Below are positions 47,480-58,726 of a DNA stretch of 64,000 nt, piece by piece. The translations under genes were made by a program, and so were the position numbers. Origin of the DNA: Cycas panzhihuaensis (taxonomy: Eukaryota; Cycadophyta); contig CM041465.1 in the NCBI GenBank assembly GCA_023213395.1, forward strand, positions 55,063,741 to 55,127,740, in the 5' to 3' direction. The notes below the pieces were generated by a model. It ran no database searches. It worked only from the letters and a program-made list of their open reading frames with translations, and was not told the DNA's origin. How positions within the stretch are numbered: position 1 is the first letter of the stretch; every line of letters begins with the position of its first letter.

Positions 47480-48705
47480 TGAGTTGCTCCTATATCCATG
47501 ATCCACTGTCCATCGATTAAAGCCACACTATTGGCAATTCCAATAGGGCTTGGCATTAGTAAAGGGAATTCACAAGTGATATATCCACACCGAGCTTTAA
47601 AGTATCTCTTTGGTTGGTCAATAGCATTTGATGATGAAGATCCATCAATTCTTTGAATATGTGCTTATATAAAACCTGCACCACTAAAGGATTCTTCACA
47701 AGTTTCTTCAACATTGTGAGCTCCATGTTTTGGTTGGAACTTAGCCAACTTATAAGTGGCAGTTCTACAATCTTTTGCTAAGTGTCCTTTATGGTTACAC
47801 CGATCACACATAACGGTTTAATTACCAGTCCTTAAAGAAGTACTAGTTTGGCCTGACTGTCTTTCTCTTTGTTCAAGTGGCCCTTGGCCTTGAAACTATC
47901 GAGGTTGTGATTGAGGGTTTGATTGACCTTGTGAACAATTTTCCATATTTCTTCCTCTTCCTCTTGCTCAGTTATTTCCTCTACCATGAGAGAGACCTTG
48001 ATTTTTTGTGTAACAAACTTCTTCTTCTACCTTAAAGGTTGCATCTGGAAGAGAGTTAGAGGCTACAAAGTTTGTATCAAAGGTCTTGTCAAATTCTATA
48101 AACTTCTCGATAAGTGCTTCAAAGTTTAGTGTCTTCAATGTTCCACTAGATTGAAGACTTCTAAGCAAGTTTTTATAATCGGGGACATGTAAACATGACT
48201 GGATCAAAAATGCCCAAGTGATGCATTGGGTCTTAAAGTCTTTGTCAATTACCTGTTTGAGTGGTTGAAGGAGATTTATTGTCTCATGAGCTTGTCCCTT
48301 TTGCATTTTTAATTTGTTCATTTTCAAAACAAGATGAACAAATTCTAAATCTGACTTTGTATCAAAGTTCTTTCTAAGAACTTCTAGGACCTTCTAGGTT
48401 GTATCATGTTCCTCTTCATTTATCAAGTTATACAAGGAGTGATCAATGACAAACAAAATTCCTGCACAAATATTTTCATCATCTATCTCCCATTGTAGTT
48501 TAGCTACAAAGATCTCAGAGGAGCTATCGGTGGATCCAATTGGAAGTAGTCAAGTAGTCATTGCTAGTATGTTGGGTGTAGGCTACAAGTAGGCTCTCCA
48601 AAGGCCTTTATACTTTGCAGCATTTTTAATTCCAGTGTACCATATATCCCAATTTTCTTTGCCTTTCAATATGCAGTTAACATTTTTCTTGAATTAAGAT
48701 GACAT
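47480..48705 (-). pseudogene. gag and protease of copia B
   Basis: Gag starts near 48705. The frame 48327-47968 contains KTLNFEALIEKFIEFDKTFD. A complete CCHC knuckle (CDRCNHKGHLAKDC) is encoded near 47770-47812, and the protease site WIMDIGATQHM near 47484-47512, where the Thr of the usual DTGA is Ile. Stops interrupt the frame at several points. Confidence 0.75.
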
Positions 48706-48762
48706 GGTGATGATGAAGAAGTAGAAGAGATGTGAAAAGAGTGGATCTATCCTTCATCTCCA

Positions 48763-49030
48763 TGCACTAAACACAAAGGCAAACATGAGAGCAAGAGAGA
48801 CTAGAGAGAAAGAAAGTAGCTCTCACAATATGGGGAGGTAAGAATAAATCTCCTCCATTAAGCTTTTGCTTTTATATTGAGAGAGAAAGCATTAGAGTTA
48901 GGTGAAATGAAATTACACATAATGCACATAAAAGTGTATTTCACTTAAGTGATCTAATTTAAAGTTCACTTAAGACCATTTTTCAAAATAATCAACTAAT
49001 GTAATGACCTTATGTCATTAACCCTTTTCA
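48763..49030 (-). repeat. Copia LTR between elements A and B
   Basis: On the minus strand a purine tract taagggggaga (49031-49042) is followed by TGAAAAGGGTTAATGAC, and the segment ends near 48763 in a TGCA shortly before the gag of B. A TATA-like caatataaaagc lies inside (near 48870). It could be the 3' LTR of A, the 5' LTR of B, or both. The inner end is tentative because no clear primer site follows it. Confidence 0.55.
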
Positions 49031-49505
49031 ATCTCCCCCTTAATGGTAAAAGGTCATTTCATCATATTTTATTCTATCCTATAAGGTCTTCATTTGAGCC
49101 TCTTACAAAGCAAACTACTATGACACTTTTGTGGGAAACCCTCATGGGGAAGAAAACCCACAAATTTTCTAATCTACTAACCTAGCTTAGGCAGCTCTTT
49201 AAATGTAGCCAGATAGCCAATTAGTATAATGAATTTTGTAGCAAAACTCTACTCAGTCTCCATATACCATTTGGTCATCCCCCATGCCTTTTCAGGTTTT
49301 CACAGGTTCCAATTTTCTAAAATGATACAACCCTTATCCTTTCGTGCCCACATGGGGTTTTCACGAATGGGATAGAGCAGAGACTTACTCTTAACCTTCC
49401 GCGCCCACAAGGGGTTTTCACGAATGAGACAGAGTATGATGGTCCTATTGTCATCTCCTTCAATCAGTCAGAGATGGAGGCCCTAAGGCCAAGTTACTTT
49501 CATAA
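49031..49505 (-). other. 3' untranslated region of copia A with tandem repeats and PPT
   Basis: Between the RNase H stop and the LTR. It has two imperfect tandem copies of about 50 bp around 49338-49430, each containing a ttcgtgaaaacccc-type core followed by tgtgggc on the minus strand, and ends in the polypurine tract at 49031-49042. Confidence 0.6.
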
Positions 49506-51118
49506 CTGTTCAAACTTCACCCTCTTTAGTGGTTTGGCGAAGATATCGGCCACTTGATCCGCTAGGGGCAAGACTCTAGTTGAATTGTGCCATCATGAAC
49601 TAGTTCTCTAATCCTGTGTACTTTTGTACTTATATGTTTGGTATAATCATGAAATACAAGATTTTTAGCAATCTAAATTGTAGATTGATTATCTATATAT
49701 AAACTAGTAGAATTTGTTTGGGTGGTATTTAATGTATTCAATAATTTTCTAAGCCATATCACCTCCTTACTTGTCTCGTATAGCAATGTACTCAACCTCG
49801 ATAGCTTGAGTCTCAGAATCATCTTCTGACGTCTAGAGCTCCATGATATTGGTGTTATTCTAATAAATGTTACATACTCAGATGTAGATCTTCCTATGTC
49901 TTTATCTCTGGCAAAGTCTGAGTCTGTGTATGCATAAAGTTTAAATTCTGCATTGGGTTCATACAACAGACCATATTTGCTAGTCGTCTTTAGGTACCTC
50001 AACACTTGTATTGCAGATTGCCAATGATTCTACTTAGGTTTTATCATGAGTCTTACAAGAATACTGACAGAGTGTGTAATATCTGGCCTTGTATTGGTAG
50101 TATAGATGAGACTACCTACAAGTTGCCAGTAGAGTATTGCATCTGCCTCCCTATTGTCACCATCAACTAAGAGTTTAATATTAGGCTCCATAGGTGTATC
50201 CACTGGTCAAGCACCTTCCAACTAAAACTTTATCAGAAGATCGTTGATATATTTTTCTTGGGAGAGAGATTTTACCATCCTTTTGAGTTACTTCAATTCC
50301 CAAGTAATATTTCATCAACCCGAGGTCAAACAATTCAAAAGTTTTAGCAAGGTCCTTCTTCATTTGGCTGATTACCTATTTATTATTCCCCATTATGAGC
50401 ATGTCATCTACAAAGATTAAGAGGTAAGTGACTTTATTATTTTGGTGCTTGATGAATAATGTTGCATCAATATCTTGATAGTCACAAACCTCATATCCAA
50501 GTTGCCTCATTCTTTTAGACAACTTGGTAAACCAAGCACGAGGGGCTTACTTTAGGCCGTAGAAGGAATTTTTGAGCTTGCAAACTTTATGCTCCTGACT
50601 GTCAATCTCGTATCCTTCTGGTTGAGCCATATAAATTTCTTCTTTAAGGTCCCCATTGAGAAATGCAGTCTCAACATCAAGTTGGTGGATTTTCCAACCT
50701 TGTTGAGCAGCTAAGGCTATAAGAGTTCTTATTGTAGGCCACTTAGTTGTAGAAGCAAAGATTTCAATGTAGTCAATGCCTTCCCTTTGCATGAATCCTT
50801 TTGTTACCAACCTCGCCTTGTGTTTTTCTAGGGTGCCATCTGATCTATACTGTTTTTGAATATCCATTTATTTTGAACTACCTTTCTTCCAAGTGGTAGA
50901 TCAACAAGCTCCCATGTACCATTCTTAATAAGAGATTGATATTCTTTGTTCATGGCATTTCTCCAAGCTGCATGCTTTACAACTTCTTGGTACGTTAGGG
51001 GCTCTTCATTAAGAGCAAGATGCAGTTCTACTGGTTCAAGCTCAACAGAAAGAGATTCATGCATCCTTGCTCTATGGGCGCTTTTAGTGCCAGCTTTACC
51101 TACCTCATCTGGTTTCAT
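49506..51118 (-). pseudogene. RT-RNase H of copia A
   Basis: Copia-type reverse transcriptase. The leader is EVVKHAAWRNAMNKEYQSL and NGTWELVDLP (51118-50828). The core LVTKGFMQREGIDY, HQLDVETAFLNGDLKEEIYM and QPEGYE is in the frame 50867-50547. The catalytic FVDD is at 50403-50414, then FELFDLGLMKYYLGIEV (50363-50181). RNase H: MLRYLKTTSKYGLLY and YTDSDFARDKD (50005-49673), ending near 49506 with DQVADIFAKPLKRVKFEQL. A few stops and frameshifts separate the blocks, so it is recently inactivated. Confidence 0.88.
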
Positions 51119-51613
51119 GTCCTTGTGTAGCCGGTAAGCTTCACAAAAACCTCAAGTTGGGAATGAGGTTTTCATTTCTACAACCTCTTGATCTTCATTT
51201 TGATCCTAAAAAGGATCATGTGAAATATTTGGCACGGAGGAAGTTGATAATACTGGAGAAGATGGGCCAGCCATAGATGTTGGAGAAGATAGGTCAGCCA
51301 CAGATGTTAGAGAAGATGATCCTTCTGCTATGTCTTTGCCTTTGTCAACTTAGTTGTTCACAAATGATGGTACTAGATATGTACACATTGGCTTGGAGTC
51401 ACAGCTTGTATCCTCCGAGGCTCTATTATCAGATTCTAAGATTTTAAGCAACTGTTCAAAGATCTCCCCTAAAATTTGGAACTGGATATCAAATTCAAGA
51501 GCATCATTAAACCCAGATGAAGGCATCTTGGAGTCAAGTCTAAGTAATTGATCTTCGCCTCTACAAAGATAACATCTCTAGTGATGTTGATTTTGTGCTC
51601 AAGGTATAAAACC
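51119..51613 (-). other. Integrase-RT linker of copia A
   Basis: Variable linker of about 500 bp with Ser/Glu/Asp-rich coding fragments and a short direct repeat (cagccatagatgttggagaa and cagccacagatgttagagaa, near 51270-51312). It has no recognised domain. Confidence 0.55.
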
Positions 51614-52522
51614 TTATATCCCTTTTGTCCATAGGGTATCCAACAAAGATGCCTTTGATGGCTCTATCTTGGAGCTTATTTCTGTGTTCCTACAAAATAT
51701 GAGTATAACAAGTAGAGCCAAAAATTCAAGTGGGAGATAGAGGGGTTTCGTCCATACCACATTTCGTAGAGAGGGCCCGACTGAGGGACTAATGTTGTTG
51801 ATGCAATACACAACAAATTTATAGCCTCAACCCAAAGATAGATAGGGATATTCTTATATACCAAAGATAGACAAGCCATATTCATGATGGTCCTATTCAT
51901 GCGCTGGCAACTCCATTTCTTTGGGGTGTACCTGCAATAGTGGTCTGATATTTGATTCCATGTTGACATAGGTACAATTCAAACTCATTGGATGTGTACT
52001 TACTACCATTGTCACCCCGAGTATTTAGATCTTAAATCTAGATTCATTTTCCACGCGGGCTTTGAAAGCTTGAAACATAGAAAAAGCTTCATCTTTCTAT
52101 GCAAGAAAAGCAACCTATACTTTCTTGGTAAAATCATCAATGAAAGCAATATAGCACCACTTCTGTTTAAGAGAAGGGAAGGGCATAGGACCGCATATAT
52201 CTGAGTGTACAAGTTGCAAAGGTTGGCTAGATTTCCACTAACTATGAGGAAAGGGTTGTCTTTGAGATTTAGCAATAATACATGCTTCACATTTAAAGGG
52301 CTTAGAGGGGAACTTAGGCAAACCAAGAAGAGTGTCTTGTAGTTCTCTTAAACAATCAATTTTGATATGGCCCATACGAGCATGCCATAGAGCTGCTTGG
52401 GACAACTTTTGAGGAGTCAGGGCTATGGCAAAATCAAATTCATCATCAACATAGTTGGCTTCAGAGGATAGTGAGCTAGTTAGGTGAAAAAGTTTGCCAT
52501 CAAGAATTCTAGTCATAACCAT
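51614..52522 (-). pseudogene. Integrase of copia A
   Basis: Zinc domain: AALWHARMGHIKIDCLRELQ and FKCEACIIAKSQRQPFP (H-x4-H, C-x2-C). The core has LVHSDICGPMPFPSLKQK and FIDDFTKKV in shifted frames. The block with RMNRTIMNMACLSLVYKNIP (51969-51676) is the region containing the catalytic Glu neighbourhood. Several stops are present. Confidence 0.85.
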
Positions 52523-52699
52523 AGCATTTGAAGGAGGGTGAATGACACAGAGAGTTTGATTGTTTGCAGTTACGCTAAGATCAAATCCACGAGAGACAAG
52601 GGTGGATAGGGAGAGCAGATTCTACTTCAGAGTAGGAATATATAAAACATCAACAAGTGTAAACTCTAGAAGGCTTGGGAGTTTTAGGGAAATAGTTCC

Positions 52700-54019
52700 A
52701 AGTCCTTTGACTGGCTGAGATGATTTGTCAGCTATGTGTACAACACCATGAACTTCAGAGTCAAAATCTTGAAAGAACTGGCGATGACAAGTCATGTGTT
52801 ATGTTGCTCCAGTATCCATGATCCACAATGAAGTATTTGAGGTAGCACTATTTACAACTCCAAGTGGTGAAGGCAAAAGTGAATAAGCATAGCCATAATG
52901 AGCCTCAATATACTTAGTAGATCTATCAACAACATTTGATGAAGCGGTCCCAATTCTTTAAAGGTGTGTATGAGCAAATTGTATTCCACCAAAAGCATCT
53001 TCAAAAGAGGTATTATTAACATTATGTGCACCATGGCGTTGTTGAGAACTTGGTAGTTTATTGGTGGCAGTTCTGTAATTTTTTGCATAATGTCCTTTTC
53101 TATTACACCTTTGGCACACGATTGTTTGATTTCCAGTCCAAGTATTCGGCTAGTTGGATTGTCTCTGATTATTGGATCTAGGTCTAGGTTGATTATTTTG
53201 GCCTTGTCCTTGAGACTATTTTTGTTAGAATTGAGGAGCCTGTTGACCAAGAGGACGTTGTCCTTGTTGTCTACCTCTTCCTCTTCCATGGGAATTACCA
53301 CCTCTACGAGAGTATTGACCTTGATTTTCGGTGTAATAAAGATATTCTTCCACTTCAAAAATAGCATCAATTAGATCTGATGTAGTGGAAAAGTTGGTAT
53401 CAAAGGTCTTATCAAATTCAATGAACTTATCAGTAAGATCTTCAAAGTTTAGGGTCTTCAAAGTGTCACTAAATTAAAGACTTTCCAATAGAGTTTTATA
53501 ATCTGGGATATGGAGACATGACTGAATCAAGAAAGCCCATGTAATACATTGAGTTTTAAAATCTTTATCAATGGCTTGCTTGATTGGGTGAAGGAGATTG
53601 ATTGTCTCACTTGTATGTCCTTTCTACATTTTTAATTTGTTCATCTTTAGCACTAAGTGAAAAATTCTAAGTCTGATTTAGTGTCAAAGTTCTTCTTAAG
53701 AACTTCAAGAACTTAACATGCTATATCATGTATAACTTCATTAATGAAATTATGCAGGGAATAATTAGTGACAAGCAGTATCCCTACACAAATTTTATCA
53801 TCATCAAGTTTCCATTGGCATTTAGTCACAGATTCAAGTGGGAGCACCTCCTACTAAAGCAGCTTGTGGTAGTCAGAATGCAAATGTGGTGTAGGTTGTA
53901 AGTGATCTCTCCATAGACCTTCATACTTTGCAGCATTTCTGACACCAATGAACCACATGTCCCAATTTTCTTTCCCTTTTAGAATGCAGTTCACATTTTG
54001 CTTGAACCATGAAGACATG
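52700..54019 (-). pseudogene. gag and protease of copia A
   Basis: Gag starts at the ATG near 54019 (MSSWFKQNVNC) with the usual copia gag words NWDMWFIGVRNAAKYEGLW. The frame 53461-53225 has EDLTDKFIEFDKTFDTNF and a Gly/Arg-rich nucleic-acid-binding stretch. The zinc knuckle CQRCNRKGHYAKNY near 53075-53115 has lost its last Cys. The protease site WIMDTGAT is at 52803-52831 with an adjacent stop. Confidence 0.78.
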
Positions 54020-54404
54020 GTGTCCTTTTAGAATGGAAGAAATGAACAAGGGACTATAAAAGTGATGACAATAAATGACTGATCACTATTTACAAATGGG
54101 AAATATAATGAAGTAGTGTAGCAGAAGGAAGAAGAAGTGAGAATGGTTGCTCAAAGATGAAGGGAGCAACTTAGAGAAAAGTCACCAACACTTGTGATAA
54201 ATATTAACTTGACGTAGTAAGAATATGAGAAGCACTATGACAAAAATTGGCCATTAACACTTATGGCAAATATTAACCTGATGCAGCAGGAATATGAGAA
54301 GCACTGTAATTGTGATTACACTATGGATCACTTTTTACAGATAAGTAAGTGATCAATATACAAGATTGTAGGCCAATGTAGAAGTTGACATCATTAGGTT
54401 TACA
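54020..54404 (-). other. Probable 5' LTR/leader of copia A with tandem repeat
   Basis: Upstream of copia A gag. It may start at TGTAAACCTAATGATG (54404 downward), which weakly resembles the start of the LTR at 49030. It contains two imperfect 55-bp copies (54184-54238 and 54253-54307, both with aatatgagaagcact). The strong divergence from 48763-49030 leaves the LTR assignment uncertain. Confidence 0.4.
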
Positions 54405-54803
54405 TAACTTGAAACTCAAATGTAGGATGCGCAATCAACCCAATAACCTCTAACTTGTGTCCAACGTATAGTTGAGGTTATTAAAGGCATGCCTAGGCTT
54501 CTAGTAGAATTAAGTTGGCCTTCACCCGCAATACCCGTATTCATGCTTGGTGATGAAATCCAAGTCACAACGGAGCCCAGGTACTCCCAATCCTCACCCA
54601 GTTCACCAATGAGCAGTTATATACCTCCTCTAAAGAGTGGTATGTGCATACCCATGGCTATGATGGATATTGGATCAGGTATATTTTAATCTTGTATTAA
54701 AGTTTCAGTTTTCTCAGTTGGTTATCAAGTTGATCCCTGATTGAGGCACGATGGTATGGCTAACCAAACCTCACCAATATTTTGGTTTAGTCCAGTTCCA
54801 ACT
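54405..54803. other. Unassigned flanking sequence
   Basis: About 400 bp of lower GC content that matches nothing else in the window. It contains a short inverted repeat aataacctc...gaggttatt (about 54441-54482) and a 66-codon frame without recognisable features. It may be older genomic sequence or the remains of another repeat. Confidence 0.6.
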
Positions 54804-57295
54804 TGAAACACGAACGCCTCCGCGGAATGCGATCCTCGTCAGCAAGAAATACAAAACACAACATGACTGGGCTAGATAATGAGGATCTCACCTCGCGGTC
54901 GTCTGCGGCGCCGGAGCGCACGGATCGCAAGGTGCTGGTTGCTTCCGGTGTAGCCGCAGAAGACGAGGCCTTCCTACCCTTGGGATGGCGGGAAGGAAAA
55001 GAAAACCTGGCTGCGGCTTCTCAAGGTAATGAGAAGGCAACGAGAGGGCAACAAACTCAACGTGCAGCAAGCGTGAAGTAAGGCATGGGTTGGGAAAATA
55101 CAACGTAAATGGGTCTTCTGTCTCTACGTAATGCAATGTAAAAGAAACTCTGTAAAAGTAAACGAAAAATAAGCAGTTATATTCCTTTCTCTTTATATTC
55201 CTTCTCTTTACCTATTAAGCATGTAAAAAGGCAAGAACGATAAAAAGGAAAAAACAAAGGAAACGCGAGGAATACCGGATCCCATTGAGGATGAAGTGGA
55301 TCCTCTCTCTGCTGCGCCCTTTCCTCTCTCCTCCGCGCATGCAACGTCGGTTGGAGGCAACGAAGGGGGTTTACTTACCTCCCCTAAGGCATGCAAAGAC
55401 TGAATAAAACGAAAGGACGAAAAGCAAAGCTCGAAATGAAAAGGGAGAAGAGATACCGTGCGAGAGCCGACCGGCAACGGGTTGATCTCGCACACCACTC
55501 CCTCTGACGTAATCCTGCAAACAAACAGAAAGAATGCCTTCCTCTCGGGGGAGAGGCTACGAAGCACAACAAGATATACGTGTATGTACTGAAATGAAAT
55601 CAACTAAACTAAAGAAACCAAGTTACGCGCCAACACGTAACCGAAAATGAAACAACACTGCGCGATAAGCCTACAAACTGCCAAGCACCACAAAATACAC
55701 TATATGGGACTGAGTGTAGCCTCGGGATGGCTAACTCACCCACGAGTGGTCTCCACGGGGTCCGGGAAGGTAATGCTAGCAGGCTACGAGGTGAGACAGT
55801 AGTAACAGTGGCCTACACCAAAGGAAAAGAACTCAAACCGACCTCTCGAGCTTCCTTAACCCCATTTCCTAAAAAGAGCGGTGATAAAGGGAGAGAGAGG
55901 ACAAGGACGGAACCCTTGGGGAGAAGGATGGCGATGGGGGACGGAACCCCGCCTATCTCCCTCTAATCCTCGCGTGAAACCCTTTACACCGACTAGCTTA
56001 GAAAATGGTGAAAGAGAAAGCTAGAAAGGGGAGGACGAGTTTCAAGGAAATGCAAAGAAATATAACCAATCTAAGGGCAGCGCTATAGTAAGTCACCACT
56101 AGCTAAGATTACTTGCATCCAATGACAAAGGAGATCCCAAAGCAAGCATATGCAAAGAGAGGAAGGAAATTGCACTAGAACAACAAAAAGCAAGGAAAAT
56201 GCACCAACAAGAGACAAGAAATACCTCGAATGAAGGAGAGCATGCATGCATGCACCTTGGCTACTTGGAGCAAGAAGACAAGCAATGTCTAAGGTCGGTT
56301 TTTGGTGTCCTTTGCAAGAAGATGGAAGGAGGAAGCTCCATGCAAGGTGGGAGCTAGAAGTTGTCCTTTGGAGTAGTCTTTCTTGTGAAGCAATGCTTTA
56401 GATCTTTGAGTATTCGTAAGAGAAGGTGAAGCTTGTGATGGAGAGACGTAGGGGGCAGCAATGGCCCTGCAACTCCAGCTGGTAATAGCCCGCTTCACCT
56501 TTGTCCCACTGCTGTAAAAGGAGTTCCTCTTTTAATGTGTCTTTTCCTTGTCTTTTTCTTGAAGAGTGCTCTAGAAAGCTTGAAAATTGAAGTGAAGAAT
56601 TAGGCAAATGAGTAGGAAAAAGGCTTTTAAGCCTTGGGCCACGACAAGTGAACGTTGGGGCGCCCTCGCCTGATCGTTGGAGCCACGCCAGCGGTTCAGA
56701 AAAACGCGGCCATCGTCATGTGGTTTCTTTTTTCAAATTTTAAGCGGTCGTGCGCGACAAACTTAGCGATGCGGCAAACTCATGATCGCTTAGTTTACCA
56801 TGCACTGCATCAAACTCGGAAAAAGAAAAAAGGAAGAAAAATACATTATAAAAGTCATAAACATCGCTTTTAGGGTAAAGGTAGGGCTAGGCACGAAATA
56901 TATCAATCGGGAAGGCCGGTGTGCAAAGGCAAGCACCAACGATGCGAAGAGCCCTAACTAAGGGTTAAACCGCTTAGGAAGGGTTCGCAACATCGATGCA
57001 CGTGGTAACACGAATAAACAGCCGGCAAAAGCATCCCGAAAGACCATGGAGACATCGTGGTGGTCAGACGCCATACGGGTGTCGATCCGCTATGGATGCC
57101 CCTGTGAGTCGTCATAGGCTAAAGGGTGCCGTTAGCGATGCATTATGAACAGCAATCAAACAAATGCATGTAGGCGTGCATATGTCACCAAATTACTCTA
57201 AATTACCTTAGCAATCGTAAGTAAGAAAAGTGAAAACATATACCTGAACAAACCTGTGTCGATGCATCCCGAGTCCATTCCCACTACCGGGAACA
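54804..57295 (-). repeat. 3' LTR of E4
   Basis: 2492 bp, from tgaaacacgaacgcc to ccgggaaca on the plus strand. It matches the E1-type LTR layout. Confidence 0.88.
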
Positions 57296-57617
57296 TCGCC
57301 TCGGCGTGAGCCTCACCGCTTTAAGCGTAATGTGATGGCGAATGCTGGCAATCAAGAAACATGAGTAGCACATGCATATATATAAAGAAAAGCAATAAAG
57401 AGCAGCACGTGGACCAAGGGCATAGGCAAGTGTCGTGGCGGAACGCGTGGACAAGGGAGACAGAGACGAGGACAACGTAGGGGCCGCCTACGCGTCGTCT
57501 AGGCATCGACCTGCGACTGGAATAAACAAGTGAAAGGGGATGCCCCCGTTGCCGAAGTGCAACGTGGAGTGAGAGGCATCCAGCAAAGTAGAACAAGCAC
57601 AACTGACTGACAACAAC

Positions 57618-58043
57618 CTAAACTTGGGCACGGATGGCTGCAAGTCTCGAGGCGATCATCAAGGAGAGGAAGGCGGCGTCAAGGATGAGGCGACGAGGTC
57701 CGGCCTCGAGATTGAGGTGCCTCGGGATATGCCGAATATCCGCCGATGAGAAACGAGTCAAGGGACTGGCAGACGCGAGGGTTCTCGGTGAGGGCACCGC
57801 ACTGTAAACCCGGGTGAGATGGGACACCACGACCTGAGAATCGCAAAACAACACAATGGAACCGCGATGAAAGCGAAGAGCATTTGCAGGGCCTCAATAA
57901 CGCCTGTACTCGGCCGTTATTGGTGGCCTTGAAGAAAGACTCCGAACACGGTAGTCGTGTCCGGAGGGGCTACGGAGAATCCATGCAGCGGAGGGTCCGG
58001 GGTGGCCGCGCCTTCCGCCATCGGTGAAAATAAGGAGAGACAT
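57618..58043 (-). pseudogene. aRNH remnant of E4
   Basis: It starts at 58043 with MSLLIFTDGG and keeps VLRFSGR/LFCDSQVVVSHLTR (frame from 57854) and DIRHIPRHLNLEAG. The NNEAEY block (near 57905) is damaged by indels. At least two frameshifts. Confidence 0.8.
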
Positions 58044-58052
58044 GACCGGATG

Positions 58053-58602
58053 TTAAGCTTTAGTAATAAAACACCAATAGAAATAAAAGCAACACGTAGA
58101 CTCGAATAACAAACGCGGCGGCCGCGAAGGGTAGGAGGACCTAGCAATGAGGCTACCCGAGAACAAGAGCAAATCATCGAGGCAATCGACCGGGAGTGAG
58201 CGGAAGACGGGCGCCCCGGAGTCCCCAAGAGTTGCTTCGGGAAGCAAAACATGCCCCCTGACGGGGGAGCATTTCCTTTGGGGCCCCAGTGAGCGAAAAA
58301 AGGGTAGATTGAGTCCAGAGCCGCGAGACGAGCCAAACGAGTATAAACTCGGGCACGCACGGGAGCAGCGCGCAAAACGATGCAAAACAGGCCCTCCAAA
58401 AAGCGCAAACATGAAGCACCGTAAATGCCTTCGCACGGGGAAGCAAGAAGGGCATCCATGGAGCACAATGGGCGACAGGGCTAGAAGGGAAAGGTGACCA
58501 GCGCGACGAGACAGTCCCAACGATCGCCACGGTTAAAACTAAGAAGCGCCCACCGGCCCCCTTTATATAAGGAAAATCAATGAAAACCGGATTCATTTTC
58601 AC
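58053..58602 (-). pseudogene. Counterpart of the hypothetical ORF upstream of aRNH in E4
   Basis: DNA match to E1 6469-7020, with frames of 142-183 codons that differ from E1's. The words SLYSFGS and CAPWMPF recur. There is no recognised family. Confidence 0.25.
58563..58570 (+). promoter_or_regulatory. TATA motif of antisense unit in E4
   Basis: The sequence ccctttatataaggaaaatcaatg lines up base for base with E1's TATA context, about 160 bp before the E4 exon 1 ATG at 58727. Confidence 0.5.
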
Positions 58603-58726
58603 CGGCTCTCGTACAAAACTAGAGCCTTTTCCTTACGACGCGGAGCGCTACCCGATTTCGAAGCACGCCGAGGACGATCCGACCGCGGATTCGAGCGAGG
58701 GACGATGCCACGATCCCGGAGACGCT

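Larger units (their letters stand above)
45721..48762 (-). mobile_element. Ty1/copia element B, 5' internal part (truncated by E5)
   Basis: The minus strand carries gag, protease and integrase of a copia element. The homology to copia A (51050-54019) is evident throughout but clearly diverged. It stops at 45720/45721, where the E5 LTR begins, inside the linker before RT: the words ccttgctctatgggc and acctcatctgg also occur in A at 51063-51112. E5 therefore most likely inserted here. Confidence 0.85.

Noticed and set aside
54489-54689. A 66-codon frame in the unassigned flank as a host exon
   Set aside because: Short, without recognisable domain or convincing splice sites; nothing supports it beyond being open.
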